A DNA stretch of 64,000 nt from an uncultured SAR116 cluster alpha proteobacterium (GCA_902622745.1 CACNQW010000003.1:26877-90876), one strand, 5' to 3'. Counted from the first letter of the stretch, positions 42,514 to 52,656 are shown. A program made the numbers and translations. The notes: generated by a model not told the origin, from the letters alone.

Positions 42514-43419
42514 ATGAAAAATGAAATTAAAGATATATATAAAAAAGCTAGTGTAGCAACAATTTGTACCGCCCTTTTTAAAAAGGGTTTAAAAAATCAA
42601 TTCATTCAAGGTATTTCGCCTTTAAACAAAAAAATTTCTAAAATGTTAGGTTTAGCTTTTACAGTTAGATATATTCCTGCAAGAGAAGATTTGAATTCAA
42701 TTGATGTGTTTAAAGATCCAAATCACCCTCAAAGGGTAGCTGTTGAAGAATGTCCAAAAGATTATGTTATGGTGTTTGACAGTAGAAAAGATCCGAGAGC
42801 TGCATCCGCGGGATCCATATTATTAACTCGAATGATGGTAAGAGGATGTGCTGGTGTTGTTACTGATGGTGGGTTTAGAGATTCTCATGAAATTAAAAAC
42901 TTAAACATACCTACTTATCATAACAGACCCTCATCACCAACTAATTTAACTTTACATCAAGCTATTGACATTAATGTGCCAATTGGTTGCGGTGATGTTG
43001 CAGTTTGGCCTAATGATTTAATTATAGGGGATCAAGAAGGCGTTGTTGTGGTTCCAAATAATATTATTACAGATATTTCAAAAGAAGTTAAGTTTATGAC
43101 AATATATGGATATACTACAAAAAAGTCTTTAAGCGGACTTGGATCATTTCTAATTATGGGCGTTTTTGGGCTTATAATAGCTCAAATCGTTAATATTTTT
43201 TTAGCTTCATCAGGTCTAGACTTTATGATTTCGGTCATAGGGGTATTAATTTTTGCTGGCCTTACAGCTTATGATACTCAGAAGATTAAGAACATGTATT
43301 ATGCCGCTGACGATAGTGAAACAGCAGGCAAAAAATCTATAATAGGTGCCTTAACTTTATACTTAGATTTTATTTTGATGTTTCAGTTTTTATTATCATT
43401 ACTTGGTAATCGTGAGTAA
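42514..43419 (+). CDS. Chimeric protein: RraA-family domain fused in frame to the C-terminal half of a Bax inhibitor-1/YccA membrane protein
   Basis: N-terminus RraA-like: ASVATICTALFKKGL, AASAGSILLTRMMVRGCAGVVTDGGFRD, VGCGDVAVWPNDLIIGDQEGVVVVP-type motifs. C-terminus BI-1/YccA-like: YGYTTKKSLSGLGSFLIMGVFGLIIAQIVNIFLASSGLDFMISVIGVLIFAGLTAYDTQKIKNMYYAADDSETAGKKSIIGALTLYLDFILMFQFLLSLLGNRE. Confidence 0.9.
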   Translation: MKNEIKDIYKKASVATICTALFKKGLKNQFIQGISPLNKKISKMLGLAFTVRYIPAREDLNSIDVFKDPNHPQRVAVEECPKDYVMVFDSRKDPRAASAGSILLTRMMVRGCAGVVTDGGFRDSHEIKNLNIPTYHNRPSSPTNLTLHQAIDINVPIGCGDVAVWPNDLIIGDQEGVVVVPNNIITDISKEVKFMTIYGYTTKKSLSGLGSFLIMGVFGLIIAQIVNIFLASSGLDFMISVIGVLIFAGLTAYDTQKIKNMYYAADDSETAGKKSIIGALTLYLDFILMFQFLLSLLGNRE

Positions 43420-43427
43420 TTAATTTA

Positions 43428-43464
43428 AAAATAAAACCCATCCTATATCGATGGGTTTTATTTT
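43428..43464. terminator. Bidirectional intrinsic-type terminator between convergent genes
   Basis: Perfect 15-bp stem AAAATAAAACCCATC / GATGGGTTTTATTTT with 7-nt loop CTATATC, flanked by A- and T-rich tracts. Confidence 0.8.
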
Positions 43465-44002
43465 ACATTATTTTTTTTAATTCATTTAAAAATTTTTTTG
43501 AAGAAGGTTTTGTTACACTAGAAAACCAAGATGACAACTTCCCATCTTTACTTATCAAATACTTATAAAAGTTCCATTTTGGCAATGATAAATATCCAGC
43601 TTCCTTTTCAACCCACTCAAAAAAAGGATGTCGGTTTTTTCCTTTAACTTTAGTTATAGTAGTAATAGGGAAAGAAATATTAAAATTTACTTCACAGAAT
43701 TCTTTTACCTTTTTGTTATCTTTAAATTCCTGTCCTCCAAAATCATTAGATGGAATTGCTATTACAACAAGTTCCTTTTTTTTAAATTTTTGATAAAGGT
43801 TTTCTAATTGCTCATATTGATAAGTAAAACCACAAAATGAGGCTGAATTTACAATTATTATTGGTTTATTTTTAAAATCTTTTAACGAAATAATGTTTCC
43901 ATCAACACCTTCAAAATTTAAATCAAAAAAATCAGACTTTGCAGAAAAAGAAATACTCATAAAAAGAGTAAATATCATAATTAAAAAACTTTTACTAATC
44001 AT
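43463..44002 (-). CDS. Glutathione peroxidase family protein, with signal peptide
   Basis: IIVNSASFCGFTYQYEQLENLYQKF, VIAIPSNDFGGQEF, PKWNFYKYLISKDGKL. Confidence 0.93.
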   Translation of the reverse strand: MISKSFLIMIFTLFMSISFSAKSDFFDLNFEGVDGNIISLKDFKNKPIIIVNSASFCGFTYQYEQLENLYQKFKKKELVVIAIPSNDFGGQEFKDNKKVKEFCEVNFNISFPITTITKVKGKNRHPFFEWVEKEAGYLSLPKWNFYKYLISKDGKLSSWFSSVTKPSSKKFLNELKKIM

Positions 44003-45089
44003 ACCAAACTTTTTTTAAAAAATCAGACATTAGTTTATCTGAAAAATTAGAAACTAAACTATCTCTTATTTTTGTAAAGCTATTCATTCCAAAAGATATT
44101 CCAACTATATTTGAGATAGATTTTAGCTCACTCTTCTTTTTAAAAGTATTTCTTGAGAAATTTTCAAAAATTTCATCATATGAATGAGTGTTTTCTACTA
44201 AGAATTTTAGATAATTTGCATCTTCAATTATATTATTACCTACTTGAGCTAAATGGGGTTCAAAAGAAAATCCAGCATCTCCAAATAGCAAAACATTATT
44301 TTTATGAATTGTTTGAATTTCATCTTCATAAAAATAATAATGACCTTCATTCCAATCTATTGGCGAAAATTTTGAAATGTTTCTTAGTTTATCTAATATC
44401 TTATTAGAGTTTTGAAAAAGTTTATTAGGGATAAAAACATAATTAATACATGTTTTGTTATTGTTAAAAAACGGATAAGAAATAAAATGTCCATAATTTG
44501 AAAAACTTAATTCAAGTGTTTTTTGTTTTAATAATAATTGTTTTCTATCATTTGATGTTCCTCGAAAAACTTGTTTTTTGACTATGTTAGTAGTGCCACA
44601 TACATATTTTCTTGTAATACCATTGACACCATCGCAACCAATTATTATGTCAGCTGATATTAATTCCTTATTATCCATCAAAACTTCAAGCTTTCCTGGT
44701 TCTCTTTGAATAATGCCAACACAGGATTTGTTTATTTCATTTATTTGAATGTTGTTCTTTACATTTTTAATCAAAAAATTAATTAGCATTTCTCTGCTTA
44801 CAGAAAAATATTTTAAATCAAATTCATTAAAATAAAAATTTTTCAGCATTCTAGTTTCATCGTTATTATAACTATTTATTTGAAACTTAATTATTTCATA
44901 AACAATGTTTTTGACATCATCATTTTGAATTAATTTTTTTAGGGCTCTGAAACCGTTAGGAGATAATTGTTGTGCTCCAAATGTATTATTCTTATTTCCA
45001 ATTATTGTAATATTAACTTTTTTATTTGTAAATGCACTAGCAACAGACCACGCAGATAAACTATTTCCGATAATTAAAATCTTCTTCAT
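43995..45089 (-). CDS. FAD-dependent monooxygenase, UbiH/p-hydroxybenzoate-hydroxylase-like
   Basis: N-terminal Rossmann ILIIGNSLSAWSVASAF, ADIIIGCDGVNGITRKY, VLLFGDAGFSFEPHLAQVGNNIIEDANYL. Confidence 0.75.
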   Translation of the reverse strand: MKKILIIGNSLSAWSVASAFTNKKVNITIIGNKNNTFGAQQLSPNGFRALKKLIQNDDVKNIVYEIIKFQINSYNNDETRMLKNFYFNEFDLKYFSVSREMLINFLIKNVKNNIQINEINKSCVGIIQREPGKLEVLMDNKELISADIIIGCDGVNGITRKYVCGTTNIVKKQVFRGTSNDRKQLLLKQKTLELSFSNYGHFISYPFFNNNKTCINYVFIPNKLFQNSNKILDKLRNISKFSPIDWNEGHYYFYEDEIQTIHKNNVLLFGDAGFSFEPHLAQVGNNIIEDANYLKFLVENTHSYDEIFENFSRNTFKKKSELKSISNIVGISFGMNSFTKIRDSLVSNFSDKLMSDFLKKVWYD

Positions 45090-45222
45090 TTAACTAATTT
45101 AATTAATTAATTTAAAATAAACATAAAAAAGTAGAAATTTTTTAATTTTTTTCTTGGCAATAAATAAATAGTTGTTAAATTGTTTTTTTTTAATCTGTTA
45201 CACATTGTTACAAATACAAATA

Positions 45223-46827
45223 ATGATTTCTGATCAACTAAAAAAAATAGGTATTATTGACCCAATTGAAATAGTTCATAATCCGTCATTCGATAAATTA
45301 TATGAAGAGGAAACACTTCCAGAATTATCTGGCTACGAAAAACCTCAAAAAACAGAATATGGAGCATTGAATGTTAAAACTGGCATCTATACTGGCAGAT
45401 CTCCTAAAGATAAATATATAGTTAAAGATAAAACCACTGAAGATAATTTTTGGTGGACTTCAAGTGATAGAAAAAATGATAATAAACCAATTTCACAAGA
45501 AGTTTGGGAAGATTTAAAACTTAATGTAACAAAACAATTATCAAATAAAAAATTATATATAATTGATGCGTTTTGTGGAGCTAACAAAGACACATGCTTA
45601 AAAGTTAGATTTGTGATGGAAGTAGCTTGGCAAGCTCATTTTGTAAAAAATATGTTTATTAGACCTTCCGAAGAAGAACTTAAGAATTTTGTTCCAGATT
45701 TCCATGTAATTAATGGATCTAAAACAAGTAACAAAGAATATAAGAAACATAATATGAATTCTGAAACATTTATAGCCTTCAACCTAACTGAAAGGATACA
45801 ACTTATCGGAGGTACTTGGTATGGAGGTGAGATGAAAAAGGGTATGTTTGCCGTTATGAATTATTTGTTACCCCAAAAAGGTATAGCTTCAATGCATTGT
45901 TCTGCGAATAAAGGTATTAACGACGATACAGTTTCATTATTTTTTGGATTGTCTGGAACTGGAAAAACAACTTTATCTACAGACCCTAAAAGAAGTTTAA
46001 TTGGCGATGATGAACATGGTTGGGATGATGATGGGATATTTAATTTTGAAGGGGGCTGTTATGCTAAAACAGTAAATTTAGATCCTAAGAAAGAACCTGA
46101 TATTTTTAAAGCCATAAAAAAAGATGCTCTTTTAGAAAATGTAATTGTCGATGATAATGGTAAAGTAGACTATAATGATATATCTTTGACTGAAAATACA
46201 AGAGTATCCTATCCGATTTATCATATAGATAATATTGTTCAACCAATTTCAAAAGGTGGTCACGCTAATAAAGTTATTTTCTTAACGGCAGATGCTTTTG
46301 GCGTTTTGCCAGCTGTATCTATATTGAGTAATGAAGAAGCTCAATATCATTTCTTATCGGGCTTTACAGCAAAATTAGCTGGTACTGAAAGAGGTGTAGA
46401 TAAACCAACTCCAACTTTTTCTGCTTGTTTTGGAGCTGCCTTTTTAACTTTACATCCAACTAAATATGCTGAAGTGCTATCAAAAAGAATGAAAATGAAT
46501 AATTCCAAAGCTTATCTTGTTAATACTGGTTGGAATGGTAGAGGTGAGAGAATTTCTTTAAAAAATACTCGATCAATAATTGATAATATTTTAAATGACA
46601 AAATTGATAATGTACCGACAACTAATATTCCAATTTTTAATTTAGAAGTTCCAACGCAATTAAATAATATTGATTCTGAGATATTTGATCCTAGAAAAAG
46701 TTGGGATTCAAATATAGCATGGGAAAATAAAGCTACAGAATTAGCAAGATTATTTATTGCCAATTTTAATCAATTTTGTGATAGCGAAAATGGCAAAAAT
46801 TTAGTAAAATTTGGTCCACAAGTTTAA
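45223..46827 (+). CDS. pckA: Phosphoenolpyruvate carboxykinase (ATP)
   Basis: [88 protein letters not shown]. Track start at 45172; Met at 45223 fits the family start better. Confidence 0.97.
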   Translation: MISDQLKKIGIIDPIEIVHNPSFDKLYEEETLPELSGYEKPQKTEYGALNVKTGIYTGRSPKDKYIVKDKTTEDNFWWTSSDRKNDNKPISQEVWEDLKLNVTKQLSNKKLYIIDAFCGANKDTCLKVRFVMEVAWQAHFVKNMFIRPSEEELKNFVPDFHVINGSKTSNKEYKKHNMNSETFIAFNLTERIQLIGGTWYGGEMKKGMFAVMNYLLPQKGIASMHCSANKGINDDTVSLFFGLSGTGKTTLSTDPKRSLIGDDEHGWDDDGIFNFEGGCYAKTVNLDPKKEPDIFKAIKKDALLENVIVDDNGKVDYNDISLTENTRVSYPIYHIDNIVQPISKGGHANKVIFLTADAFGVLPAVSILSNEEAQYHFLSGFTAKLAGTERGVDKPTPTFSACFGAAFLTLHPTKYAEVLSKRMKMNNSKAYLVNTGWNGRGERISLKNTRSIIDNILNDKIDNVPTTNIPIFNLEVPTQLNNIDSEIFDPRKSWDSNIAWENKATELARLFIANFNQFCDSENGKNLVKFGPQV

Positions 46828-46845
46828 CTTACATATCTACTATTT

Positions 46846-47964
46846 ATGAAGATTATTTTATTTGTTTTACTATTAGTTAGTGCACAAATTGAAGTATATG
46901 CTCAACAAAAACAGTCAAAAAAAAGTTGGGGCAGTAGAGCTGTGCCTGTTGAAGTTATCGAAGCTAAAAAGACTAAATTATACAGTTTGACACCATCTTA
47001 TGGAAGAATTATTTCTTTAGAACCGTATTCAATTATTTCAAAAATCAATGAAGAGGTAAAAAAAATACACGTACTAGAAGGCGCTGAAGTTGTAAAAGGT
47101 CAGAAGCTAATTGAGTTGGAGAACAAAAATATAAAAAGGCTAATTGCTAGATATAAAACTGAAATTTTATACAGCAAAGATAATCTAAAATTCTTAAATG
47201 AAGAATTATCTATTATTAACGATAAACTAAAAAGATTCTTAAATTTAAAAGAAAATAAAGTCATTTCGAATGATTTATTTGATGATTTGAGAATTAAGAA
47301 AATAAATTTGAATAAACAGATTTCAAAAGTTGAGTTTGATTTAAAAAGATTATCTTATCTCCTTTTGTCAAGTAAAGATGATTTAAATAATACTGTAATT
47401 AAATCACCTATAAATGGGAATCTTATTAAATTTGATGTTAAATTGGGTTCTGTTTTAAACAAAGGAGTAAATATTGGTTTAATTTTAGATCCTACAAATA
47501 ATGAAATAGAGACATCTTTAAGATCTGATTTAGCATCAAAGTTAAAACCAGAGTTTCCAGTACAAATTATAATTGATGGTAAGATTTTAAATTCTAAAAT
47601 AAGAGCTATAATTGCATCAGAAAATATAAAAACTGGATCTAGATTCTTAAAAATTAAATTACCAAAATCTCTTCCAATAGAATTTAATTTTCCAAACAAA
47701 AGAATTGAATTAAAAGTTCCGATAAATGATGGTAAGTCTAGATTAATTATACCTAAAGATGGCTTAATTGCAGATGGTATTGAAAAATTAGTTTACATAG
47801 TTGAGAAAAATAAAGTTAAAAGAAAAACGGTTATTCTAGGACAATCATTTAAAGATCAAATTGAAATAAAATCTGGAATAAATGAAGGTGACTTAGTTGT
47901 TATCAAAGGTAATGAAAACATTAGACCTAATCAATCTGTAAAAATTAAGAAAAATAAAAAATGA
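46846..47964 (+). CDS. Efflux RND transporter periplasmic adaptor subunit
   Basis: Signal peptide, VKKIHVLEGAEVVKGQKLIELEN lipoyl-like half, long coiled coil, TVIKSPINGNLIKFDVKLGSVLNKG, VIKGNENIRPNQSVKI. Confidence 0.9.
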   Translation: MKIILFVLLLVSAQIEVYAQQKQSKKSWGSRAVPVEVIEAKKTKLYSLTPSYGRIISLEPYSIISKINEEVKKIHVLEGAEVVKGQKLIELENKNIKRLIARYKTEILYSKDNLKFLNEELSIINDKLKRFLNLKENKVISNDLFDDLRIKKINLNKQISKVEFDLKRLSYLLLSSKDDLNNTVIKSPINGNLIKFDVKLGSVLNKGVNIGLILDPTNNEIETSLRSDLASKLKPEFPVQIIIDGKILNSKIRAIIASENIKTGSRFLKIKLPKSLPIEFNFPNKRIELKVPINDGKSRLIIPKDGLIADGIEKLVYIVEKNKVKRKTVILGQSFKDQIEIKSGINEGDLVVIKGNENIRPNQSVKIKKNKK

Positions 47965-50900
47965 AAGACTTTATAAGGCTTTGTATACTTAACCCAGTAG
48001 CAATTTTAGCTCTGGTTATGTTAACCATAGTTTTTGGTGTTGTTGCTTTTAAAAATATCCCAATACAAATGACACCAGACATAGATAAACCTATTCTTCA
48101 AGTTCGCGTGTCCTGGCCTGGTGCTTCACCTGATGATGTTGAAAGAGAAATAATTACAAGATTAGAGAGATCAATCAGTTCTTTATCAGCCGTTGAAAAG
48201 ATAGAATCAGATAGTAGATACGGTTCAGGCAGAGTCACTATAACATATAATATTGGTGAAAATATAGACAATGCTACAATTAAATTGTTGAATAGAATTT
48301 CAACAATTAACGGACTTCCTGAAGAAGCCTCAAAACCTGTAGTTAGGACATCTAATTCAGAAGACAGCCCTATATCAAGATTAGTTTTAATTAAAACAAA
48401 AGACTCTAAAATTGGTGAGATGACCACTTTAGGTGATTTAGTTGAATTTGAAATAATAGAAAATCTATCAAGAATTGATGGTGTTTCCGAAGTTACATTT
48501 AGAGGAGGTAGTAAAAAAGAATTAAAAATTAGTGTAGATATGCAAAAGCTTGCTAATTTTGGCATTAATATCAATAGTTTGTTTAATTCTCTTAAAAATA
48601 GCTCTGCCCAACTAACGGCAGGAGAATTAATTGAGGGTAAAAGAACCTATACCCTTAGAGCTGAATCAATTGCTTATACTCCTGAAAGTGCTCAAAATAT
48701 AATTATAAAAACTGATAATTTATCTAGCACTAGCAGTACTTTAGTGAAATTAGGTGATGTTGCTAATATTTTTATTTCTTACAAAGATCCAACTAGTTTT
48801 AGAAGAATTAATGGTGAAGATGCAATAACCTTTGCGGTTTTAAGAGAACCAGGAGCGAATGTTGTCAAAACTATGGAATTATTAAATAAGGAAATAGAAA
48901 GTTTAAACAAGACAAACTTAAACAATAAAGGTTTAGAATTGTATAATGTATATGATGAAACCGTTTACATTAATAATGCAATAGATTTAGTTCAACAAAA
49001 CATAATCATTGGAGGAATTCTAGCTATTTGTGTTTTGATGATTTTCTTAAGAAATATTAGACCTACACTTATAATTATGTTTGCTATTCCAGTTTCAGTT
49101 GTCGGAACGTTTGTAATAATTTCTTCTTTAGGGCTTTCAATAAATGTTATTTCTTTAGCAGGTTTAGCTTTTGCTGTTGGTATGGTTGTTGACGCTTCTA
49201 TTGTTTGTCAAGAAAACATATATAGACTTAGTCAATCTGGTTTAAATTCAAAAAAAGCAGCATTAAATGGTGCTTTGCAGGTATGGAAACCTATTTTAGG
49301 TTCTGCATTAACCACTGTGGTTGTTTTTATACCAGTTTTGATGGTTGATCTTCCTGTAGGGCAGTTATTTCGAGATATTGCTGTTGCCATATCTGTTTCT
49401 GTAATTTTCTCTGTTTTAGTATCATTAACGCTAATACCTACAATGGCTAATATTTCATTAAGAAGAAATAAACTTAATCAAGAGAAAATATTTAAGATAC
49501 TTGTAATTGACAACTTAGCTAATAATTTTAAAACATGGATATTAAAGTATATTGAATGGTCCCTTGAAACATCAAAAAGAGGTTTAACAGTAATATTTAG
49601 CATTATTTTTATATCGTTTATTTTTGTTTTTTCATTTATCCCTCCTTTGGATTATTTACCAGATGGAAACAGAAACTTTGTATTTGCAAGAATTATTGTT
49701 CCTCCAGGGTATAATAAAGAGGCTACATTAGAAATTGCACGAGCAATGGAAAAATCAGCTCAACCATTGTGGGAAAAGAAAACTGATGTTGAAGGTGAAA
49801 AGCCCAAAATATCCAGGTTCTTTTTTGTGGCATATTCAGGAGGTGCTTTTGCTGGTGCTACGACCGAAAATGCTAAACGAGTAAAAGAAATTTTACCAAT
49901 TTTAACTAATCCTGTTAGAGCTCAACCTGGTGCAAGGGCATTTGCTCAACAAGCATCACTTTTTGGAAGATCTGTTGGAGGGTCTCGTTCAATAAGAGTT
50001 AATATTACAGGACCTTCACTAAAAAAGATAAAACCAGTTGCACAAAATTTATTTAGAGTTATTAGAAAGGAATTTCCTCCATCAGATGGTCATCAGGTAC
50101 GTTCCATACCAACTTTAAATAATGGTGTTCCTCAGGTGATAATAAAGCCAAATAACTTGAAATTGTCAGAGTATGGTATTTCAGCTAGAGAATTTGCAAC
50201 TGTTTTGGATGTTTACAATGATGGTTTAAGAGTTTCTGAAGTTCCTTTTGAAGGAAGGTTAATAGATATGACATTGTTATCTAGCAAAAGAAATTTTAAT
50301 AAAATTGACGACTTAGAGAATTTTTCTTTTGTAACAAATAGTGGAGAAAATATAACGCTGTCTCAGGTTGCTGATTTAGAAATAGTAGGTCTTCCTAATC
50401 AAATAAAACGCCTTTCAGGTAAAAGAGTTTTGTCTATACAATTAAGACCTAATGAAGACATTTCATTAGAGGAATCAATTAAAGTTTTAAATGATAAATT
50501 AATTAAGCCCTTAAATGATAAACTTCCTAAAGGTGTCTTTGTAAATATATCTGGTGCTGCAAGTGAATTAGAAAGAACATGGAATAGCATGCAGCAAAAT
50601 GTCTTAATTGCAATTTTTGTGATATTTATTCTTTTAACAATTTTAATGAAATCATTTACACTACCTTTAATAGTTTTAGTCATTGTTCCTTCTGCAGCAG
50701 TGGGTGGAATTATGGCATTAATTATTATAAATTTGTTTATTAAACAACCTTTGGACATGTTAACTATGCTAGGCTTCATAATATTAACAGGAGTAGTTGT
50801 TAATAATTCAATTTTAATGGTAGAGCAAACAGTTTGGCATAAAAAACATGAAAATTTAACACTTAAAAATTGTATTATAGAAGCTACAAAGAATAGAATT

Positions 50901-51101
50901 AGACCTATTTTTATGTCTACCTTAACTAGTTTATTCGGTCTAACACCTTTACTTTTATTTCCAGGAGCTGGGTCTGAACTTTATAGAGGTATTGGCGCAG
51001 TTATTTTTGGAGGTTTAACAATGTCAACGTTACTTACTTTTTTTATGATTCCTCCATTATTAATGATAGCTTTGAAATATCAAAAAAGTAATTTAACTTA
51101 A
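47961..51101 (+). CDS. Efflux RND transporter permease subunit (AcrB family)
   Basis: 1046 aa; FKNIPIQMTPDIDKPILQVRVSWPGASPDDVEREI, AGLAFAVGMVVDASIVCQENIYR, two 6-TM repeats. Confidence 0.96.
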   Translation: MKDFIRLCILNPVAILALVMLTIVFGVVAFKNIPIQMTPDIDKPILQVRVSWPGASPDDVEREIITRLERSISSLSAVEKIESDSRYGSGRVTITYNIGENIDNATIKLLNRISTINGLPEEASKPVVRTSNSEDSPISRLVLIKTKDSKIGEMTTLGDLVEFEIIENLSRIDGVSEVTFRGGSKKELKISVDMQKLANFGININSLFNSLKNSSAQLTAGELIEGKRTYTLRAESIAYTPESAQNIIIKTDNLSSTSSTLVKLGDVANIFISYKDPTSFRRINGEDAITFAVLREPGANVVKTMELLNKEIESLNKTNLNNKGLELYNVYDETVYINNAIDLVQQNIIIGGILAICVLMIFLRNIRPTLIIMFAIPVSVVGTFVIISSLGLSINVISLAGLAFAVGMVVDASIVCQENIYRLSQSGLNSKKAALNGALQVWKPILGSALTTVVVFIPVLMVDLPVGQLFRDIAVAISVSVIFSVLVSLTLIPTMANISLRRNKLNQEKIFKILVIDNLANNFKTWILKYIEWSLETSKRGLTVIFSIIFISFIFVFSFIPPLDYLPDGNRNFVFARIIVPPGYNKEATLEIARAMEKSAQPLWEKKTDVEGEKPKISRFFFVAYSGGAFAGATTENAKRVKEILPILTNPVRAQPGARAFAQQASLFGRSVGGSRSIRVNITGPSLKKIKPVAQNLFRVIRKEFPPSDGHQVRSIPTLNNGVPQVIIKPNNLKLSEYGISAREFATVLDVYNDGLRVSEVPFEGRLIDMTLLSSKRNFNKIDDLENFSFVTNSGENITLSQVADLEIVGLPNQIKRLSGKRVLSIQLRPNEDISLEESIKVLNDKLIKPLNDKLPKGVFVNISGAASELERTWNSMQQNVLIAIFVIFILLTILMKSFTLPLIVLVIVPSAAVGGIMALIIINLFIKQPLDMLTMLGFIILTGVVVNNSILMVEQTVWHKKHENLTLKNCIIEATKNRIRPIFMSTLTSLFGLTPLLLFPGAGSELYRGIGAVIFGGLTMSTLLTFFMIPPLLMIALKYQKSNLT

Positions 51102-51706
51102 AAATTTAATTTTTTATTTAATAGTTTTGCTTTTAACAACTCATATTTAGTATCTATGTCAAAAATAGTTCCATAGCTACATGGCACGTGAATAAAATCT
51201 TTAGAGGGTAAAAATTTTCTAGCACCTTCATCTCTTTTTAGGTTTTTTAACAAATTAAAATAGATTTTTGGAATTATTAAAGGGTTCCCCATTTTCTTAT
51301 TGTAACATGGGGAAATAATTTTATTTTTTTTTTGAACAAAGGTATTAATTAGTTTTTGAAAATCTTTAATAGAAATTAAAGGCATATCTCCAGGAATAAA
51401 CATTATGCCATTTTTATTTATTTTTTTTTTAAAAATAAATGATACTGAACTCCCTAAACCATTCTTGTAATTTTTGTTATAAAAAATTTTTACATCATAT
51501 TTATTTAGTGTTTTTTTTAAAGAATTATAATTATTTCCACCAATTACTACTATGTTATTTTTATTTGAATCAATTTGAATTAATCTATCTAAAATAGTTT
51601 CAATAACAGTTTTCCCATTAATTTTTTCTAAGATTTTATTTTTAATTCCATATCTTTTGCTTAATCCGGCCGCTAAAATAACCTTTATGATTTTATTATT
51701 TTTCAA
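51098..51706 (-). CDS. NTP transferase family protein, MobA/MocA-like
   Basis: VILAAGLSKRYGIKNKILEKINGKTVIETIL, MFIPGDMPLISIKDFQKLI, GNPLIIPKIYF, GDEGARKFL-type NLKRDEGARKFL. Confidence 0.85.
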   Translation of the reverse strand: MKNNKIIKVILAAGLSKRYGIKNKILEKINGKTVIETILDRLIQIDSNKNNIVVIGGNNYNSLKKTLNKYDVKIFYNKNYKNGLGSSVSFIFKKKINKNGIMFIPGDMPLISIKDFQKLINTFVQKKNKIISPCYNKKMGNPLIIPKIYFNLLKNLKRDEGARKFLPSKDFIHVPCSYGTIFDIDTKYELLKAKLLNKKLNF

Positions 51707-52656
51707 AAACTTCTTCTTACTTGTGTAATTTCAGCCATGATAGAAAGAGCAATTTCTTGTGGTGTTTTAGATGAAATATGTAATCCAATTGGTGCATGAA
51801 TTTTATTAATTTGATCCAAATTATAGCCTTCACTTTTAAGTCTTTCAATTCTACTTGCATGAGTTCTTCTACTCCCAAGGGAACCAACATAACCAGCATC
51901 AGAATTTAAAGCTATTTTTAATGCAAGATCATCTATTTTAGGATCATGGGTCAGTGTAACTATATTGTCTGAAAAATTAAAATTGTAATTTTCTAATGCA
52001 ACATCTGGCCATTTGTTAATAATTATATCATTTGGGAATCTTTTTTTATTCGCAAAATATTCTCTTGGGTCAATTATTATCACTTCGTATTCACATATAT
52101 TTGCTAATGAAGAGAGTGCTTGTGATAGATGAACTCCTCCTATTATAAAAAGCCGTGGTTTTGGGTCAATTATATGATAAAAAATATTTTTTTTATGATC
52201 TAAGTAACTAGTTTTTTTTTGTTCTTTATCTAATTTTGAAATAATTTCTCTTTTTCCATTTTTACAATCTGCTTTAATTATAACTCTTTCCCTTTTATGA
52301 ATCATTTCTTTAGCTTTAAATATAATTTTATCGTTATCTTCTAATGGGTTTATTAATATTTTTAAATTACCACCACATGCTAGTCCAACTTCCCATGCTA
52401 AATCATTTGTGATTCCATAATCTTTAATTCTGTGTTTTTTATCTTTTAAAGAATCTAGAGCTTCTGTTATTACTGAGTTTTCAACACATCCACCAGATAC
52501 AGATCCTATAATTTCTCCTGTCTCATTAATGGCCATTTGACCGCCAACTTGTCTAGGAGCACTTCCCCATGTTGATATAACAGTCGCAATTGCTACTTTA
52601 TTTTTTTCTTTTAACCAATTAAAAGTTGGTGTGATAATATCGTCTAAATTATTCAT
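51703..52656 (-). CDS. XdhC family protein
   Basis: VAIATVISTWGSAPRQVGGQMAIN, GSVSGGCVENSV, FIIGGVHLSQALSSLA, DPKIDDLALKIALNSDAGYVGSLGSRRTHASR. Confidence 0.93.
   Translation of the reverse strand: MNNLDDIITPTFNWLKEKNKVAIATVISTWGSAPRQVGGQMAINETGEIIGSVSGGCVENSVITEALDSLKDKKHRIKDYGITNDLAWEVGLACGGNLKILINPLEDNDKIIFKAKEMIHKRERVIIKADCKNGKREIISKLDKEQKKTSYLDHKKNIFYHIIDPKPRLFIIGGVHLSQALSSLANICEYEVIIIDPREYFANKKRFPNDIIINKWPDVALENYNFNFSDNIVTLTHDPKIDDLALKIALNSDAGYVGSLGSRRTHASRIERLKSEGYNLDQINKIHAPIGLHISSKTPQEIALSIMAEITQVRRSF

Noticed and set aside
48098-50779. ORFs 48098..48574 and 50399..50779 on the - strand
   Set aside because: Antisense shadows of the RND permease gene.
51717-51899. 60-aa - strand ORF inside xdhC
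   Set aside because: Alternative frame of the xdhC C-terminus; xdhC itself is intact and in frame.
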